Below, piece by piece: positions 42,215-50,756 of a stretch of DNA of 64,000 nucleotides (the first letter of the stretch is position 1; every line of letters begins with the position of its first letter). The DNA lies in NCBI GenBank assembly GCA_002383485.1, contig DFYY01000013.1:54146-118145 (forward strand), written 5' to 3'. The notes under the pieces were generated by a model, which saw only the letters and a list, made by a program, of their open reading frames with translations, did no database searches and was not told where the DNA came from. The position numbers and the translations under genes are program-made. The stretch is from Bacteroidales bacterium UBA4070. Lineage in GTDB: Bacteria > Bacteroidota > Bacteroidia > Bacteroidales > VadinHA17.

Positions 42215-42667
42215 ATGAAAGCTTCAACTTTTTTTACTCCTGAACAGCAGGAGACAATAATCAGGGCCATTGCAGAGGCCGAGCATGCAACCTCGGGCGA
42301 GATCCGCGTGCACATAGAGACATCGTGCAAGGTGAATGTGCTTGATGAAGCGGCCTGGCTGTTCAGAAAGGTAGGAATGCACAAGACTGCTGACCGGAAT
42401 GGTGTGCTTATATACCTGGCACTTAAGGAGCGTAATTTCGCCATAATAGGCGATTCAGGGATTAATGCGGTTGTCCCCCCGGGTTTCTGGGACGCCATTC
42501 GTGATCACATGCAACAAAAGTTCAGTGAAGGGCTGTATGCCGATGGGCTCGCTGATGGAGTCAGAATGGCCGGGGAGAAGCTCAGGGAGCACTTCCCCAG
42601 ATCGAAAGATGATGTCAATGAGCTCACCGATGCCATCTCGTTTGACAATAACGAAACTGGATCATGA
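42215..42667 (+). CDS. Small TPM-domain protein, soluble
   Basis: A 150-residue TPM (formerly DUF477) domain protein without signal peptide or membrane helix. Typical segments are FFTPEQQETIIRAIAEAE, TSGEIRVHIE, GVLIYLALKERNFAIIGDSG and an acidic tail. TPM domains have been tied to photosystem repair in plants and to phosphatase-like activity; the bacterial role is unknown. Its stop overlaps the next gene's start (ATGA), so the two TPM proteins are made together and may interact. Confidence 0.88.
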   Translation: MKASTFFTPEQQETIIRAIAEAEHATSGEIRVHIETSCKVNVLDEAAWLFRKVGMHKTADRNGVLIYLALKERNFAIIGDSGINAVVPPGFWDAIRDHMQQKFSEGLYADGLADGVRMAGEKLREHFPRSKDDVNELTDAISFDNNETGS

Positions 42668-43485
42668 GAAAGAAAGCGAACAGATTCGTTCTGTCAACTG
42701 TCATCTGGTTACTTGCAGCCTTTGTTATACAGGCTCAGCCCCTGCTGCCAAGGCCAGAGCCGCCACGGCTGGTCAATGACCTGGCTGGGGTGCTGTCTGC
42801 GGGAGAAGTGCAGGCTCTTGAAAATAAGCTCGTTGCTTTCAATGATTCCACATCCAATCAGATTGCCGTCGTTATAGTAAGCGACCTTCAGGGTTATGAC
42901 CGCTCTGATTTTGCATACAGGGTAGCGCGCGACTGGGGAGTTGGGCAGGGTGATTTCAACAACGGATTGCTGGTACTTGTCAGGCCAAAAACAACCGATA
43001 CAAACGGACAGGTGTTCATTGCCACAGGCTACGGCCTTGAGGGTGCTATTCCTGATATTGCATGTGCTGAAATCATTGACAGGGAGATCATTCCGAGATT
43101 CAGGGAGAATGATTACTACGGAGGTATTGATGCCGGTACCAATGTGCTGATGGCTCTGGCAGCCGGTGAATACAGCTATGACAACTACGCGGGAGGGAGT
43201 TCATCGGGTGCAATACCGGGAGTGGTCATCTTCCTGATAATACTCTTCTTTATCTTCATCATCTCTGCCGGCAGCTCCAACAACAAGCATCTGAGGCGTA
43301 CCGGATCATCCAACCTGCCACTGTGGCTCCTTATGGGCATGCTGGGCGGTGGCCGGTCGCACACTGGCAGCTGGGGAGGATTCTCCGGCGGCAGCGGTGG
43401 CGGCGGTTTCAGTGGCGGCGGAGGTGGCTTCGGTGGTTTCGGAGGCGGCGGCTTTGGCGGCGGCGGAGCAGGGGGAAGCTGGTAG
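42664..43485 (+). CDS. Membrane-anchored TPM-domain protein with glycine-rich tail
   Basis: A 273-residue TPM protein with signal peptide (TVIWLLAAFVIQAQ), TPM domain at about 35-175 (VNDLAGVLSAGEVQALE, NQIAVVIVSDLQGYD), a transmembrane helix (VVIFLIILFFIFIISAG) and a tail of glycine/serine/phenylalanine repeats (GFSGGSGGGGFSGGG). This is the usual architecture of the larger LemA-linked TPM protein. The tail is low complexity and likely variable in length. Confidence 0.92.
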   Translation: MRKKANRFVLSTVIWLLAAFVIQAQPLLPRPEPPRLVNDLAGVLSAGEVQALENKLVAFNDSTSNQIAVVIVSDLQGYDRSDFAYRVARDWGVGQGDFNNGLLVLVRPKTTDTNGQVFIATGYGLEGAIPDIACAEIIDREIIPRFRENDYYGGIDAGTNVLMALAAGEYSYDNYAGGSSSGAIPGVVIFLIILFFIFIISAGSSNNKHLRRTGSSNLPLWLLMGMLGGGRSHTGSWGGFSGGSGGGGFSGGGGGFGGFGGGGFGGGGAGGSW

Positions 43486-43581
43486 ATTTGCGATTGGCGA
43501 ATTGCGATTTTCGATTTAGGTTTTTTTGAATTTCAGATTGTTTTGGATTAACTTTCAGTTTCCTAATCAGGTGGAATAATT

Positions 43582-43953
43582 ATGGGACTGAAGGAAAAAA
43601 TGCAGCTTCGTACCAGGAATCATGCTCTGGAAGTAATATCGTTATGTAATCAGTTATCTCGCAACACACAAAATCAGATTATCAGTAAGCAACTCCTTAG
43701 AGCCTCCTGCTCCGTTGGGGCGAATTACAGGGCAGTTGCAAGGGCTAAATCGACCGCTGACTTTATCAACAAACTGTATGTTGTTGAAGAAGAAGCTGAC
43801 GAGGCACTCTTCTGGCTTGAATTATTGCTGGAGCTTGAGCCCGTATTCAAGGATAAGATTCTTGCCTGCAGCTCAGAAATGAACGAAATATTATCAATAG
43901 TCGTTACCTCAAGGAAGACGGCCAGGAAGAATCTGAATAACTTCTCTAATTAA
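43582..43953 (+). CDS. Four-helix-bundle protein (23S rRNA intervening-sequence type)
   Basis: A 123-residue helical protein of the family first found as the product of intervening sequences in 23S rRNA genes and widely scattered in Bacteroidota. The motif SKQLLRASCSVGANYRAV with nearby AKSTADFINKLYVVEEEADE is diagnostic. Function is unknown; family genes often move independently of rRNA. It is flanked by AT-rich GCGATT-type sequence (43486-43516) and a CGCAACT tandem array (43983-44010), not by rRNA. It may be an inserted cassette between the LemA operon and the rluD-like gene. Confidence 0.9.
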   Translation: MGLKEKMQLRTRNHALEVISLCNQLSRNTQNQIISKQLLRASCSVGANYRAVARAKSTADFINKLYVVEEEADEALFWLELLLELEPVFKDKILACSSEMNEILSIVVTSRKTARKNLNNFSN

Positions 43954-43982
43954 GCCTGCCCACCACTCCTCATTTCTTAATT

Positions 43983-44010
43983 CGCAACTCGCAACTCGCA
44001 ACTCGCAACT
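43983..44010 (+). repeat. Four perfect tandem copies of CGCAACT
   Basis: A 7-base unit repeated four times without change, ending three bases before the stop codon of the convergent rluD-like gene. Likely a slippage-prone microsatellite. Confidence 0.9.
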
Positions 44011-44013
44011 CCC

Positions 44014-45213
44014 TCAGTCTCTGCCTGAGACATAATTCCTCCACTTCTCAATGACCGCAACCATGTCCGGGGGGATTGGCGCCTCAAAGTAGAGTCGCTT
44101 GCCGGTTACGGGGTGGTCGAATGAGAGGGTGCGGGCATGAAGAGCCTGACGGGGGAGCATCTCGAAGCAGTTGCGCACAAACTGCTGATATTTGGTAAAT
44201 GTGGTGCCTTTAAGTATACGGTGGCCTCCGTACTCCTCATCATTGAAGAGAGGGTGGCCCTTCCAGGCCATATGTACCCTGATCTGGTGCGTGCGGCCTG
44301 TCTCCAGGCGGCACTCAATAAGGGAGACGTAGCCCAGAGGTTCAATAATCCTGTAGTGAGTTACAGCGTGTTTCCCCTGGCTGCCGTCATGGAATACCTG
44401 CATGATCTTCCTGTCACGGATGTTACGGCCCACATTGCCGGTGATGGTTCCTTCGGCCGGTTCCGGGGTACCCCACACCAGGGCTGTATAGAGACGGCCT
44501 GTAGTGCGTTTGAAGAACTGACGGGCAAGCCTGTTATGGGCATACTCGTTCTTTGCCACAACCAGCAGTCCCGAGGTGTTCTTGTCAATCCTGTGAACGA
44601 GGCCCGGTCTCAGCTCTCCGGTGTTGAAAAGGGGCAGGTCACGGAAGTGAAACATAAGGGCATTCATCAGGGTTCCGGAATAGTTACCGTATGCAGGATG
44701 AACCACCATTCCGGCTGCCTTGTCAACAACTATCAGATCATCATCTTCGTACACCACGCTGACAGGCAGATCCTGGGGGATGAGTTCTATCTCGCGCGGC
44801 GGATTGGGGAGAAGTATCTGGATAATATCCAGTGGTTTGACACGGTAATTGGGTTTAACGGCCGATTCATTTACAAGTATGTTTCCGGCCTGGGCTGCTG
44901 CCTGTATCCTCGTGCGCGAAGCGTTCTCTATCCGGGCTGAGAGGTATTTGTCGATACGAAGCATTGACTGTCCCGGATCAACCACGTAGCGGTAGTGCTC
45001 GTATAACTCAGTCTCGGTCTCGGGCTCAAGCTCAGTCCCGGTCTCCGGCTCTGGCTCAGTCTCAAGCCCCGGCGCCGTATCCGGTTCCTGCTCAGGTACC
45101 CTATCCCAGAACTGATCCGGTTTAGGCTCCTGATCCTTTAGCTGACTCTGAAGCTGATCCTGTTCGTGTGCCTGTTTCTGAGCCCTGATCCGGGTGAGTT
45201 TCTTTTTGCCCAT
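44014..45213 (-). CDS. RluA/RluD-family 23S rRNA pseudouridine synthase with acidic N-terminal extension
   Basis: Converts uridine to pseudouridine in rRNA; closest in layout to RluD. It has 399 residues: S4 RNA-binding domain at about 83-140 (LRIDKYLSARIENASRTRIQ) and the catalytic domain with D210 in GLVHRIDKNTSGLLVV and GRTHQIRVHMAWKGHPLF. Residues 1-72 are an unusual extension: a basic Lys/Arg/Gln start, then a low-complexity run of Glu, Pro and Thr (ETEPEPETGTELEPETETE). A later start in frame does not exist before the S4 domain, so the extension is probably translated. It follows the T9SS gene by 9 bases. Confidence 0.93.
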   Translation of the reverse strand: MGKKKLTRIRAQKQAHEQDQLQSQLKDQEPKPDQFWDRVPEQEPDTAPGLETEPEPETGTELEPETETELYEHYRYVVDPGQSMLRIDKYLSARIENASRTRIQAAAQAGNILVNESAVKPNYRVKPLDIIQILLPNPPREIELIPQDLPVSVVYEDDDLIVVDKAAGMVVHPAYGNYSGTLMNALMFHFRDLPLFNTGELRPGLVHRIDKNTSGLLVVAKNEYAHNRLARQFFKRTTGRLYTALVWGTPEPAEGTITGNVGRNIRDRKIMQVFHDGSQGKHAVTHYRIIEPLGYVSLIECRLETGRTHQIRVHMAWKGHPLFNDEEYGGHRILKGTTFTKYQQFVRNCFEMLPRQALHARTLSFDHPVTGKRLYFEAPIPPDMVAVIEKWRNYVSGRD

Positions 45214-45222
45214 CCCTGATCT

Positions 45223-47079
45223 TCAGTTAACTTTTATGACACGCAATAGCGACAGCGGATAACCGTCAGTGGTCTTCACCAGCAGCATGTAACTACCGGC
45301 AGCCAGACGACTGAGGTCCGGATTCTCTGACCTGCCAATGGTCATCACAAGGGCTCCGGTGACAGATATCACGTCAATCAGGTAGTCATCAGGAGCATCC
45401 TCAGAAGGAACGATGGTTACATAACCGTCAGCAGGGTTCGGATAGATTGAGAATAAATCATTGATCAGTGTGCCGTTCTCTGCCGAGGTCTGTGTCCCGC
45501 TGCCCTTCATAACCGGGCGCATCATCACAGTGCCCGGCACCTGGCTTTCCTGCCAGCTGCCGCTCAGTGAAAAATACTGTCTTCCGTCACTGGGAGTGTT
45601 GAGATCGAGTCCTGCATTAAGGAATGCTTCGGTCTCCTGCCTCCAGCCGATCCAGAATGCATCTGTAACCTTGACGGGTTCAGCAAAGGAGTATGTTACA
45701 AACCCGTTTATCCCTGTTCCGGGGGTGGCAACCGGGCTGTCGCTGCTGCCCAGCAGTATCCCGGGTCGGCCGTTGTCATCGGCCCAAACCATGATTTCAA
45801 ATCCCCGCTGGTTGGCGTTATCATAGGCATCATTGAAGCAGATGCTGATACCGGTGACAGAGTCGGGAATGAATGACCTGAACCTGAGCGCTGCCATCGC
45901 ATTGCGTGAACCCTGGCCATTGATACCGTAACCAGCCTCAGCCGAACCGTCGTCAATGGCAAAATAATCAGAGAAGCGCTGAATATACTTCAGCGTGTCA
46001 TTCTTTTTGGGATCGAAATCGTCAGTGATCAGAGACAGGGTCACCATAAACTGCGCAGTGTCAGGAGAGGAGGCAGTATTGTATGTATAGAGCAAAGGTG
46101 CTTCATAGAGGACGTCTGTCAGCGGGACGGCATTTGACGCTCCCGCGTCGAAGTCACGCACGACGGCGCCGTTTGACATATCCCTGATTGTGACGTGTCT
46201 TGTGACGTTACGTACTATTGTGTCATTGTTACGGTAGTTGATGGCTGCCGTCGGGCTCATGGCAGAGAGATAGGCCTGCCGGAAGTGGCGCCAGGGGATG
46301 GCCTCGTACTCTTTCACAAGGGATCGCAGAGGCAGGGTCATTGCCACATCGTGTATCACCGTATCATGAACTGACCGTCCTTTGTCCAGCAGAATATGGT
46401 CAAGGTTCCACAGGTCAGCGTTGCCTGCCTGTGAGGGTTCGGAGAGCACTGCTGCCAGGGAGGCATATCCTGTAAACATAAAGCGGAAGCCGGTCACCAG
46501 AAATCTGGGGTCGGTGATGGGCAGGATCACCCTGCAAAATCCGTCTGTGGCTTCTCCGGTTGCCTGCCAGATGCTGTACCACTTCTCCTCGACAGGTGCC
46601 CAGAAGCTGAGCGTCAGGCTGTCACCCTCTTCGGGCAGGTCGGATATGCCGCCCGCCTCATAGAGGAAACTAAGGAATATGCTGTCCGAGGGCTGATAAG
46701 AGAGGTCAATGGTACGCGATGTGAGACGGTCAGCTGCAAATACTGCTTGTGAGGCGTCATCATAAAGATGACCGTTCTGGTCAAGACAGTCCAGGGTGGC
46801 AATCCCCGCCGACGGCTGCCTGACAGAAAAGGTGTTATTGATATATACCTGTAAATCAGACCATCGTGCTGTTGAGGGATAAAGGGCGACGTCAGAGAAA
46901 TCGTCACTGAAGGGTAGCGCTACCGGCTCTTCTGCCGTGCCTGCCTTGAGCACGGAGCGCGAGGGTGCCGAACCGCCGAGTTGCCTGTTGGACAGCAGTC
47001 CTGTAACGACTTCCTGTGCTGAGGCATCGAGTGCAATCAGCGCGGCAAGAACCAGGTATGTAGCCTTTGGAATATTCAT
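45223..47079 (-). CDS. Large secreted protein with T9SS type A sorting domain
   Basis: A 618-residue secreted protein. ATG 47079 opens the signal peptide (NIPKATYLVLAALIALDASAQ); a TTG two codons earlier is also possible. The body is beta-rich with lectin-like segments (SDDFSDVALYPSTARWSDLQ, SIWQATGEATDGFCRVILPI) and no catalytic motif that I recognise. The last 80 residues are a T9SS type A sorting domain: IYPNPADGYVTIVPS, then LSRLAAGSYMLLVKT. It lies between the PASTA and RluD-like genes with very short gaps (2 and 9 bases), an operon of cell-envelope and ribosome functions. Function unknown. Confidence 0.88.
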   Translation of the reverse strand: MNIPKATYLVLAALIALDASAQEVVTGLLSNRQLGGSAPSRSVLKAGTAEEPVALPFSDDFSDVALYPSTARWSDLQVYINNTFSVRQPSAGIATLDCLDQNGHLYDDASQAVFAADRLTSRTIDLSYQPSDSIFLSFLYEAGGISDLPEEGDSLTLSFWAPVEEKWYSIWQATGEATDGFCRVILPITDPRFLVTGFRFMFTGYASLAAVLSEPSQAGNADLWNLDHILLDKGRSVHDTVIHDVAMTLPLRSLVKEYEAIPWRHFRQAYLSAMSPTAAINYRNNDTIVRNVTRHVTIRDMSNGAVVRDFDAGASNAVPLTDVLYEAPLLYTYNTASSPDTAQFMVTLSLITDDFDPKKNDTLKYIQRFSDYFAIDDGSAEAGYGINGQGSRNAMAALRFRSFIPDSVTGISICFNDAYDNANQRGFEIMVWADDNGRPGILLGSSDSPVATPGTGINGFVTYSFAEPVKVTDAFWIGWRQETEAFLNAGLDLNTPSDGRQYFSLSGSWQESQVPGTVMMRPVMKGSGTQTSAENGTLINDLFSIYPNPADGYVTIVPSEDAPDDYLIDVISVTGALVMTIGRSENPDLSRLAAGSYMLLVKTTDGYPLSLLRVIKVN

Positions 47080-47081
47080 TT

Positions 47082-47939
47082 TCAAAGAGATGGTTCATTT
47101 TCCGGCGGTCCGGATTCATCTTCCGTCATGAGGGTGTCAGCGACTGAGGTTTCGTCAGGGATCTTGAGGGTGTCAGTTGTGAGCCAGATATATACTGCCG
47201 AGCCGAGCTGCACTGTTGCATCGCGGCGGTATTCGGGATTCTGCTTATAGACGAATGCCCGGAGGGAGTCATCCGTTGTTCTCACCGTGCTATCGAAGAC
47301 GTAGGCGCCAAGGTTCAGTGATGCTCCAAGGATCTCGTTCCTTGCCTGATCGAGAGTGGCGCCTGTCAGCCTTGGGATACCGGTTCGCTGGCTGCTCAGG
47401 CCACGCCCAAGTACCAGGTCAACAACCATGCCTTTCTGCACTGAGTCACCGGGTGACACCTCCCGGCCATGAATGGTCTGCCTGAGGACAAAGTCAACCG
47501 TCAGGTCAGGGATATAGTTGAGCTGTCCAACCTTCAGTCCGGAGGTTTCCAGGATTGAGAGCGCCTGGCGACGGGGTAGCCCTACCAGGTCAGGGACTGA
47601 AACCATCTCCGGATTAAAGGCGTTTATGGTGGCTTTTATTGTGCGTCCTTTCTTGACATGATGGCCCGGAAGAGGTATCTGTTCTGCTATGCATCCACGC
47701 GGTACGAGAGTGGTATAGACAGAGTCGATGACCTGCAGCTTCATCCTGTTTTTGCCGGCGACATGTTCAGCCTCAGAGATGGAGAGACCCCGGATCTCAG
47801 GAGTAGGTCTTGACTGGCCGTGACGGGTATAGATGTTCAGCCAGATAATGAGGATAAGTATGATGGCAACGCCGATGACCATTGCCAGTCCAACCTGTTT
47901 CCAGAATAGCCGGCTTTTCAAAAATTCCTTGACGCTCAT
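47082..47939 (-). CDS. PASTA-domain membrane protein
   Basis: A 285-residue single-pass membrane protein: a short cytoplasmic start, transmembrane helix at about 15-37 (VGLAMVIGVAIILILIIWLN), then two to three PASTA repeats (TPEIRGLSISEAEHVAGK, VSVPDLVGLPRRQALSILET, TGIPRLTGATLDQARNEI) and an acidic tail. PASTA domains bind peptidoglycan or muropeptides in Ser/Thr kinases and penicillin-binding proteins; this protein has neither kinase nor transpeptidase domain. The local operon (PASTA, T9SS protein, pseudouridine synthase) with ddl 2.5 kb beyond suggests a cell-wall role. Confidence 0.9.
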   Translation of the reverse strand: MSVKEFLKSRLFWKQVGLAMVIGVAIILILIIWLNIYTRHGQSRPTPEIRGLSISEAEHVAGKNRMKLQVIDSVYTTLVPRGCIAEQIPLPGHHVKKGRTIKATINAFNPEMVSVPDLVGLPRRQALSILETSGLKVGQLNYIPDLTVDFVLRQTIHGREVSPGDSVQKGMVVDLVLGRGLSSQRTGIPRLTGATLDQARNEILGASLNLGAYVFDSTVRTTDDSLRAFVYKQNPEYRRDATVQLGSAVYIWLTTDTLKIPDETSVADTLMTEDESGPPENEPSL

Positions 47940-47973
47940 CGTATGATGAAGTATTAGATTGTTAACGCAGCCT

Positions 47974-47981
47974 CAAAGATA
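47974..47981 (-). promoter_or_regulatory. TAnnTTTG promoter element of the PASTA operon
   Basis: TATCTTTG on the minus strand, 34 bases before ATG 47939, in a non-coding gap. No good -33 match seen. Confidence 0.5.
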
Positions 47982-48008
47982 AAATTTTATTGCGTGCAGA
48001 AGGGATTT

Positions 48009-49118
48009 CTACCATTCCTTCACAGGACGGTAGTTGGTATCCCGCTCCACGGGTCTGAAGCCTGCTGAGCGGATCATTGCTACCAGCTCCGTGGTTGAGA
48101 GGGAGGGATTGCTCTCATCCGAGCCTGCCATGGAGTATATCCTTGTTGTGTCGTCAATAGTTCCGTCGAGGTCATCTGCTCCGAAGGCAAGGCTCATGAG
48201 AGCTGCATTCTTGCCGATGGCGGGCCAGTATGCCTTCAGATGGTTGAAATTGTCGAGGAATATCCTGGAAAGGGCGTAATTGCGCATGTCCTCTGTAACC
48301 GGCACCTCTCCGAGCTCTGACATGCGGTTGTTTTCGCTCCTGAATTTCAAGGGGATAAAAGCATTGAAACCTCCGGTGCGGTCCTGCAGATCCCTGAGCC
48401 TGAGCATGTGGTCAATGCGATGCATGGGACTCTCGGCATGTCCGTAGAGCATTGTAGCGTTGGAGGTGAGTCCCAGGTTATGTGCAGCCTCATGGATGGC
48501 CAGGTATGTTTCGGCGTCAGCCTTCTCCGGGCAGATCCGGCGTCTGAGTACAGGATCAAAAATCTCCGCGCCGCCTCCGGGGATGGAGTCAAGCCCGTAT
48601 TCCTGCAACAACCTGATCCCGTCTGTCCAGGTCATGCCTTCCCTTCTTATCATGTATGCCAGCTCCACGGCTGAGAAGGCCTTGATGCTGATATCCGGCC
48701 TTGCCTTCCTGATGGCTGCCAGCATCCGCCCGTAATAGTGGATGTCACGCGAGGGATGCACTCCGCCGGTAATATGCACCTCTGTAACCGGGACGCCATC
48801 AAAGCGTTTTACAATATCAAGTATTTCGTTTTCAGTAAGTTCCCAGCTTTCGGGATCACCTTCCGGCTTGTGGTATGAACAGAAACGGCAGTTATAGAGG
48901 CAGATGTTGGTAGGCTCAATATGGAAGTTACGGTTGAAGAATACGGCATCGCCGCTCTTCATTCTCTTTACAGAAGAAGCCAGCAGAGCCATGAGTGACA
49001 GGTCGGCACTGCTGTAGAGGGTGAGTGCCTCTTCGGGGCTGAGACGCCGTCCGTCAAGGACAGCCAGTGCTATCTCCTTCACTTCGGCCGGAGCAGTTCT
49101 GAGTATAAGGTCTCTCAT
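48009..49118 (-). CDS. mqnE: Aminofutalosine synthase (radical SAM)
   Basis: Joins the enolpyruvyl product of MqnA to adenosine from SAM in the futalosine route to menaquinone. The 369 residues carry the radical SAM cluster ligands C73, C77 and C80 in NICLYNCRFCSY, then EVHITGGVHPSRDIHYYG and LDSIPGGGAEIFDPVLR, the pattern of MqnE rather than MqnC. Full length. It indicates anaerobic-type menaquinone respiration by the futalosine pathway; the other mqn genes are not in this window. On the minus strand, TAATTTTA near 49140 is a weak promoter candidate. Confidence 0.94.
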   Translation of the reverse strand: MRDLILRTAPAEVKEIALAVLDGRRLSPEEALTLYSSADLSLMALLASSVKRMKSGDAVFFNRNFHIEPTNICLYNCRFCSYHKPEGDPESWELTENEILDIVKRFDGVPVTEVHITGGVHPSRDIHYYGRMLAAIRKARPDISIKAFSAVELAYMIRREGMTWTDGIRLLQEYGLDSIPGGGAEIFDPVLRRRICPEKADAETYLAIHEAAHNLGLTSNATMLYGHAESPMHRIDHMLRLRDLQDRTGGFNAFIPLKFRSENNRMSELGEVPVTEDMRNYALSRIFLDNFNHLKAYWPAIGKNAALMSLAFGADDLDGTIDDTTRIYSMAGSDESNPSLSTTELVAMIRSAGFRPVERDTNYRPVKEW

Positions 49119-49164
49119 AGCAGGAAATATCTGTAAAATTAAGTGACAGTGTTTTAACAGAAAT

Positions 49165-49195
49165 AAAAAACCGCCTTAATTGTTCATTAAGACGG
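49165..49195 (-). terminator. Intrinsic terminator after rpmH
   Basis: On the minus strand CCGTCTTAAT, loop GAACA, ATTAAGGCGG (one G-U pair), followed by a T-run of six. A short T-run on the other side could let it work both ways, but no plus-strand gene ends here. Confidence 0.88.
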
Positions 49196-49219
49196 CAGTT
49201 TTTATGGTCTGTCAGCCTA

Positions 49220-49378
49220 TCAGTCCTTATGACCAAGCTCGTCAGAAACGGTCAGTTTCTTTCTTCCTTTGGCCCTGCGGGCGGCCAGAACGCGCCTGCC
49301 GTTGGGAGTTGACATTCTCTTCCTGAAGCCGTGAGTGTTCGTCCTTCTCTTTCTCGATGGCTGAAATGTCCTTTTCAT
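49220..49378 (-). CDS. rpmH: 50S ribosomal protein L34
   Basis: Ribosomal protein L34, 52 residues, starting [20 protein letters not shown], with [20 protein letters not shown]. Length is slightly above the usual 44-50 due to a polar tail ([10 protein letters not shown]). An in-frame GTG- or TTG-type start 15 codons upstream would add unrelated sequence, so ATG 49378 is used. It has its own promoter and terminator, a single-gene unit. In many bacteria rpmH is next to rnpA/dnaA; here it is next to rsmG instead and neither of those genes is seen. Confidence 0.97.
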   Translation of the reverse strand: MKRTFQPSRKRRTNTHGFRKRMSTPNGRRVLAARRAKGRKKLTVSDELGHKD

Positions 49379-49420
49379 CTGTTCCTGTATTTCGTTGTTT
49401 ACTACCCTTTTTTGAGACTG

Positions 49421-49428
49421 CAAAGGTA
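49421..49428 (-). promoter_or_regulatory. TAnnTTTG promoter element of rpmH
   Basis: TACCTTTG on the minus strand, 42 bases before ATG 49378. The AT-rich stretch just upstream (A/T runs at 49431-49470) is typical of strong ribosomal promoters. Confidence 0.65.
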
Positions 49429-49536
49429 GCTATTTTTTCAAAAAAAGAATTATTCGGCTCTTTTTTTTTAATCAGGCAGATATGCCATCCACATTGATAG
49501 CCTTCAGGCGGGCCCTCTTCCGGAGAGATTATCCCG

Positions 49537-50160
49537 TCAGAGAGGCAGCCAGATAATCTTTTTTGTTTCGAAGTAGGGTTCTTCAAACAGGGTGCTGATT
49601 GCTGTCACCTCCGCCGAGGCCCTGAAGGGAGCAAGCTCCTGCGCAAGATCGCCGCCCTTGAGCAGGATCCATCCGTTCTTCTTTACATTGAATGATTTTG
49701 CCGAGACCAGGTGCCTGGTCAGTTTTACGAACTGAGCGGTCTCCGTCACAGCCCTCCCGATGATGAAATCATAGCTTCCCCGGAGGTTTTCGGAGCGGGC
49801 TGTGATTGACCGTACATTGGTCAGCCCGGTTTCGGAGACAATTGCATCTACCACCTTTATCTTCTTAGCAATTGAGTCGACCAGTGTGAAGCCAACCTCA
49901 GGGAAGAGGATCGCCAGGGGAATACCGGGAAGGCCGCCACCGGTGCCCACGTCAATCACCTTAGTCCCGGGAAGAAAACTGATAAACCGTGCAATGGCCA
50001 GCGAGTGAAGCAGGTGATTTACTTCAAAGTTTTCGATATCCTTCCGGGAAACAACATTGATGCGGTCATTCCACTCCCGGTAGAGTGCAGGCAGCTGTTC
50101 AAACCGAAGCCGCTGCTCAGGGGAAATCTTCGGGAAGTATTTTTCGGCTATTGTGGTCAA
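49537..50160 (-). CDS. rsmG: 16S rRNA (guanine-527-N7)-methyltransferase
   Basis: Methylates G527 of 16S rRNA. The 207 residues contain WNDRINVVSRKDIENFEVNH (family signature), SAM motif VIDVGTGGGLPGIPLAILFP, and GRAVTETAQFVKL. The start is a TTG at 50160 that overlaps the sigma-factor stop as TTGA; no ATG is available and the N-terminus KYFPKISPEQ fits the family, so translation is probably coupled to the upstream gene. It is the last gene of a three-gene unit (glycosyltransferase, sigma factor, rsmG), each overlapping the next. Confidence 0.95.
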   Translation of the reverse strand: MTTIAEKYFPKISPEQRLRFEQLPALYREWNDRINVVSRKDIENFEVNHLLHSLAIARFISFLPGTKVIDVGTGGGLPGIPLAILFPEVGFTLVDSIAKKIKVVDAIVSETGLTNVRSITARSENLRGSYDFIIGRAVTETAQFVKLTRHLVSAKSFNVKKNGWILLKGGDLAQELAPFRASAEVTAISTLFEEPYFETKKIIWLPL

Positions 50161-50756
50161 ATCCCGCTGGATTTGCTTTGAACCATATTCAGGATAAGGA
50201 CTTTGGCCCTGAAGAGCCTGGCCTTGACGGTGCCGATGGGAAGACTCAGTTCACTGGCTATCTCCTCGTAGGAGTAGTCCTCAAAGTAGCGGAGTTCGAT
50301 AAGCCTGCGGTACCTGGGTTTGAGTGTCTTGACTATCCGGTTGAGTGAGGCAGCGGTCTCCCTGTTGATCATCAGTTCATCAGGGGCAATCATGTCTGAG
50401 GCCACTGTGGCCTCTACTTCGTCCTCTTCTCCTTCGTCATGATCGAACGGTCTGGGACTCTGGCTCTTGCGCCGCATGAAGTCGATGCAGTTGTTTGTTG
50501 CTATGCGGAAGAGCCATGTGCTGAAAGCGTGTGACGGGACGTATTTGGCGAGGTTATGGAACGCTTTGCCGAAAGCCTCGATTGTCAGGTCTTCAGCGTC
50601 TGAGGGATTGTTGATCATCCTGAGCATTACGTAGTAGACTGAGTCACGGTATCTGTTGAGCAGCTCGGTGTATGCCCTGCTGTCGCCGTTCAGGGCACGT
50701 TCAATGACCTTGAGGTCATGCTGAGCCTTGTCAGATAGTCCGCTTTCTACTTCCAT
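50157..50756 (-). CDS. RNA polymerase sigma-70 family (ECF) factor
   Basis: A 199-residue ECF-type sigma factor. Region 2: YRDSVYYVMLRMINNPSDAE and TWLFRIATNNCIDFMRRK (-10 recognition and melting); region 4: YRRLIELRYFEDYSYEEIAS and LPIGTVKARLFRAK (-35 helix-turn-helix). The linker is acidic (DHDEGEEDEVEA). No anti-sigma gene is next to it, unlike SusC-linked ECF factors, and it is embedded with rsmG and a glycosyltransferase, as seen in other Bacteroidota. This suggests a housekeeping or envelope-stress role, unrelated to the arabinan locus. Confidence 0.93.
   Translation of the reverse strand: MEVESGLSDKAQHDLKVIERALNGDSRAYTELLNRYRDSVYYVMLRMINNPSDAEDLTIEAFGKAFHNLAKYVPSHAFSTWLFRIATNNCIDFMRRKSQSPRPFDHDEGEEDEVEATVASDMIAPDELMINRETAASLNRIVKTLKPRYRRLIELRYFEDYSYEEIASELSLPIGTVKARLFRAKVLILNMVQSKSSGI

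Noticed and set aside
44137..44940. 267-codon frame opposite the rluD-like gene
   Set aside because: Complement shadow; composition is Cys/His rich without family resemblance.
49171..49195. Same hairpin as a terminator for a plus-strand gene
   Set aside because: No plus-strand gene ends nearby.
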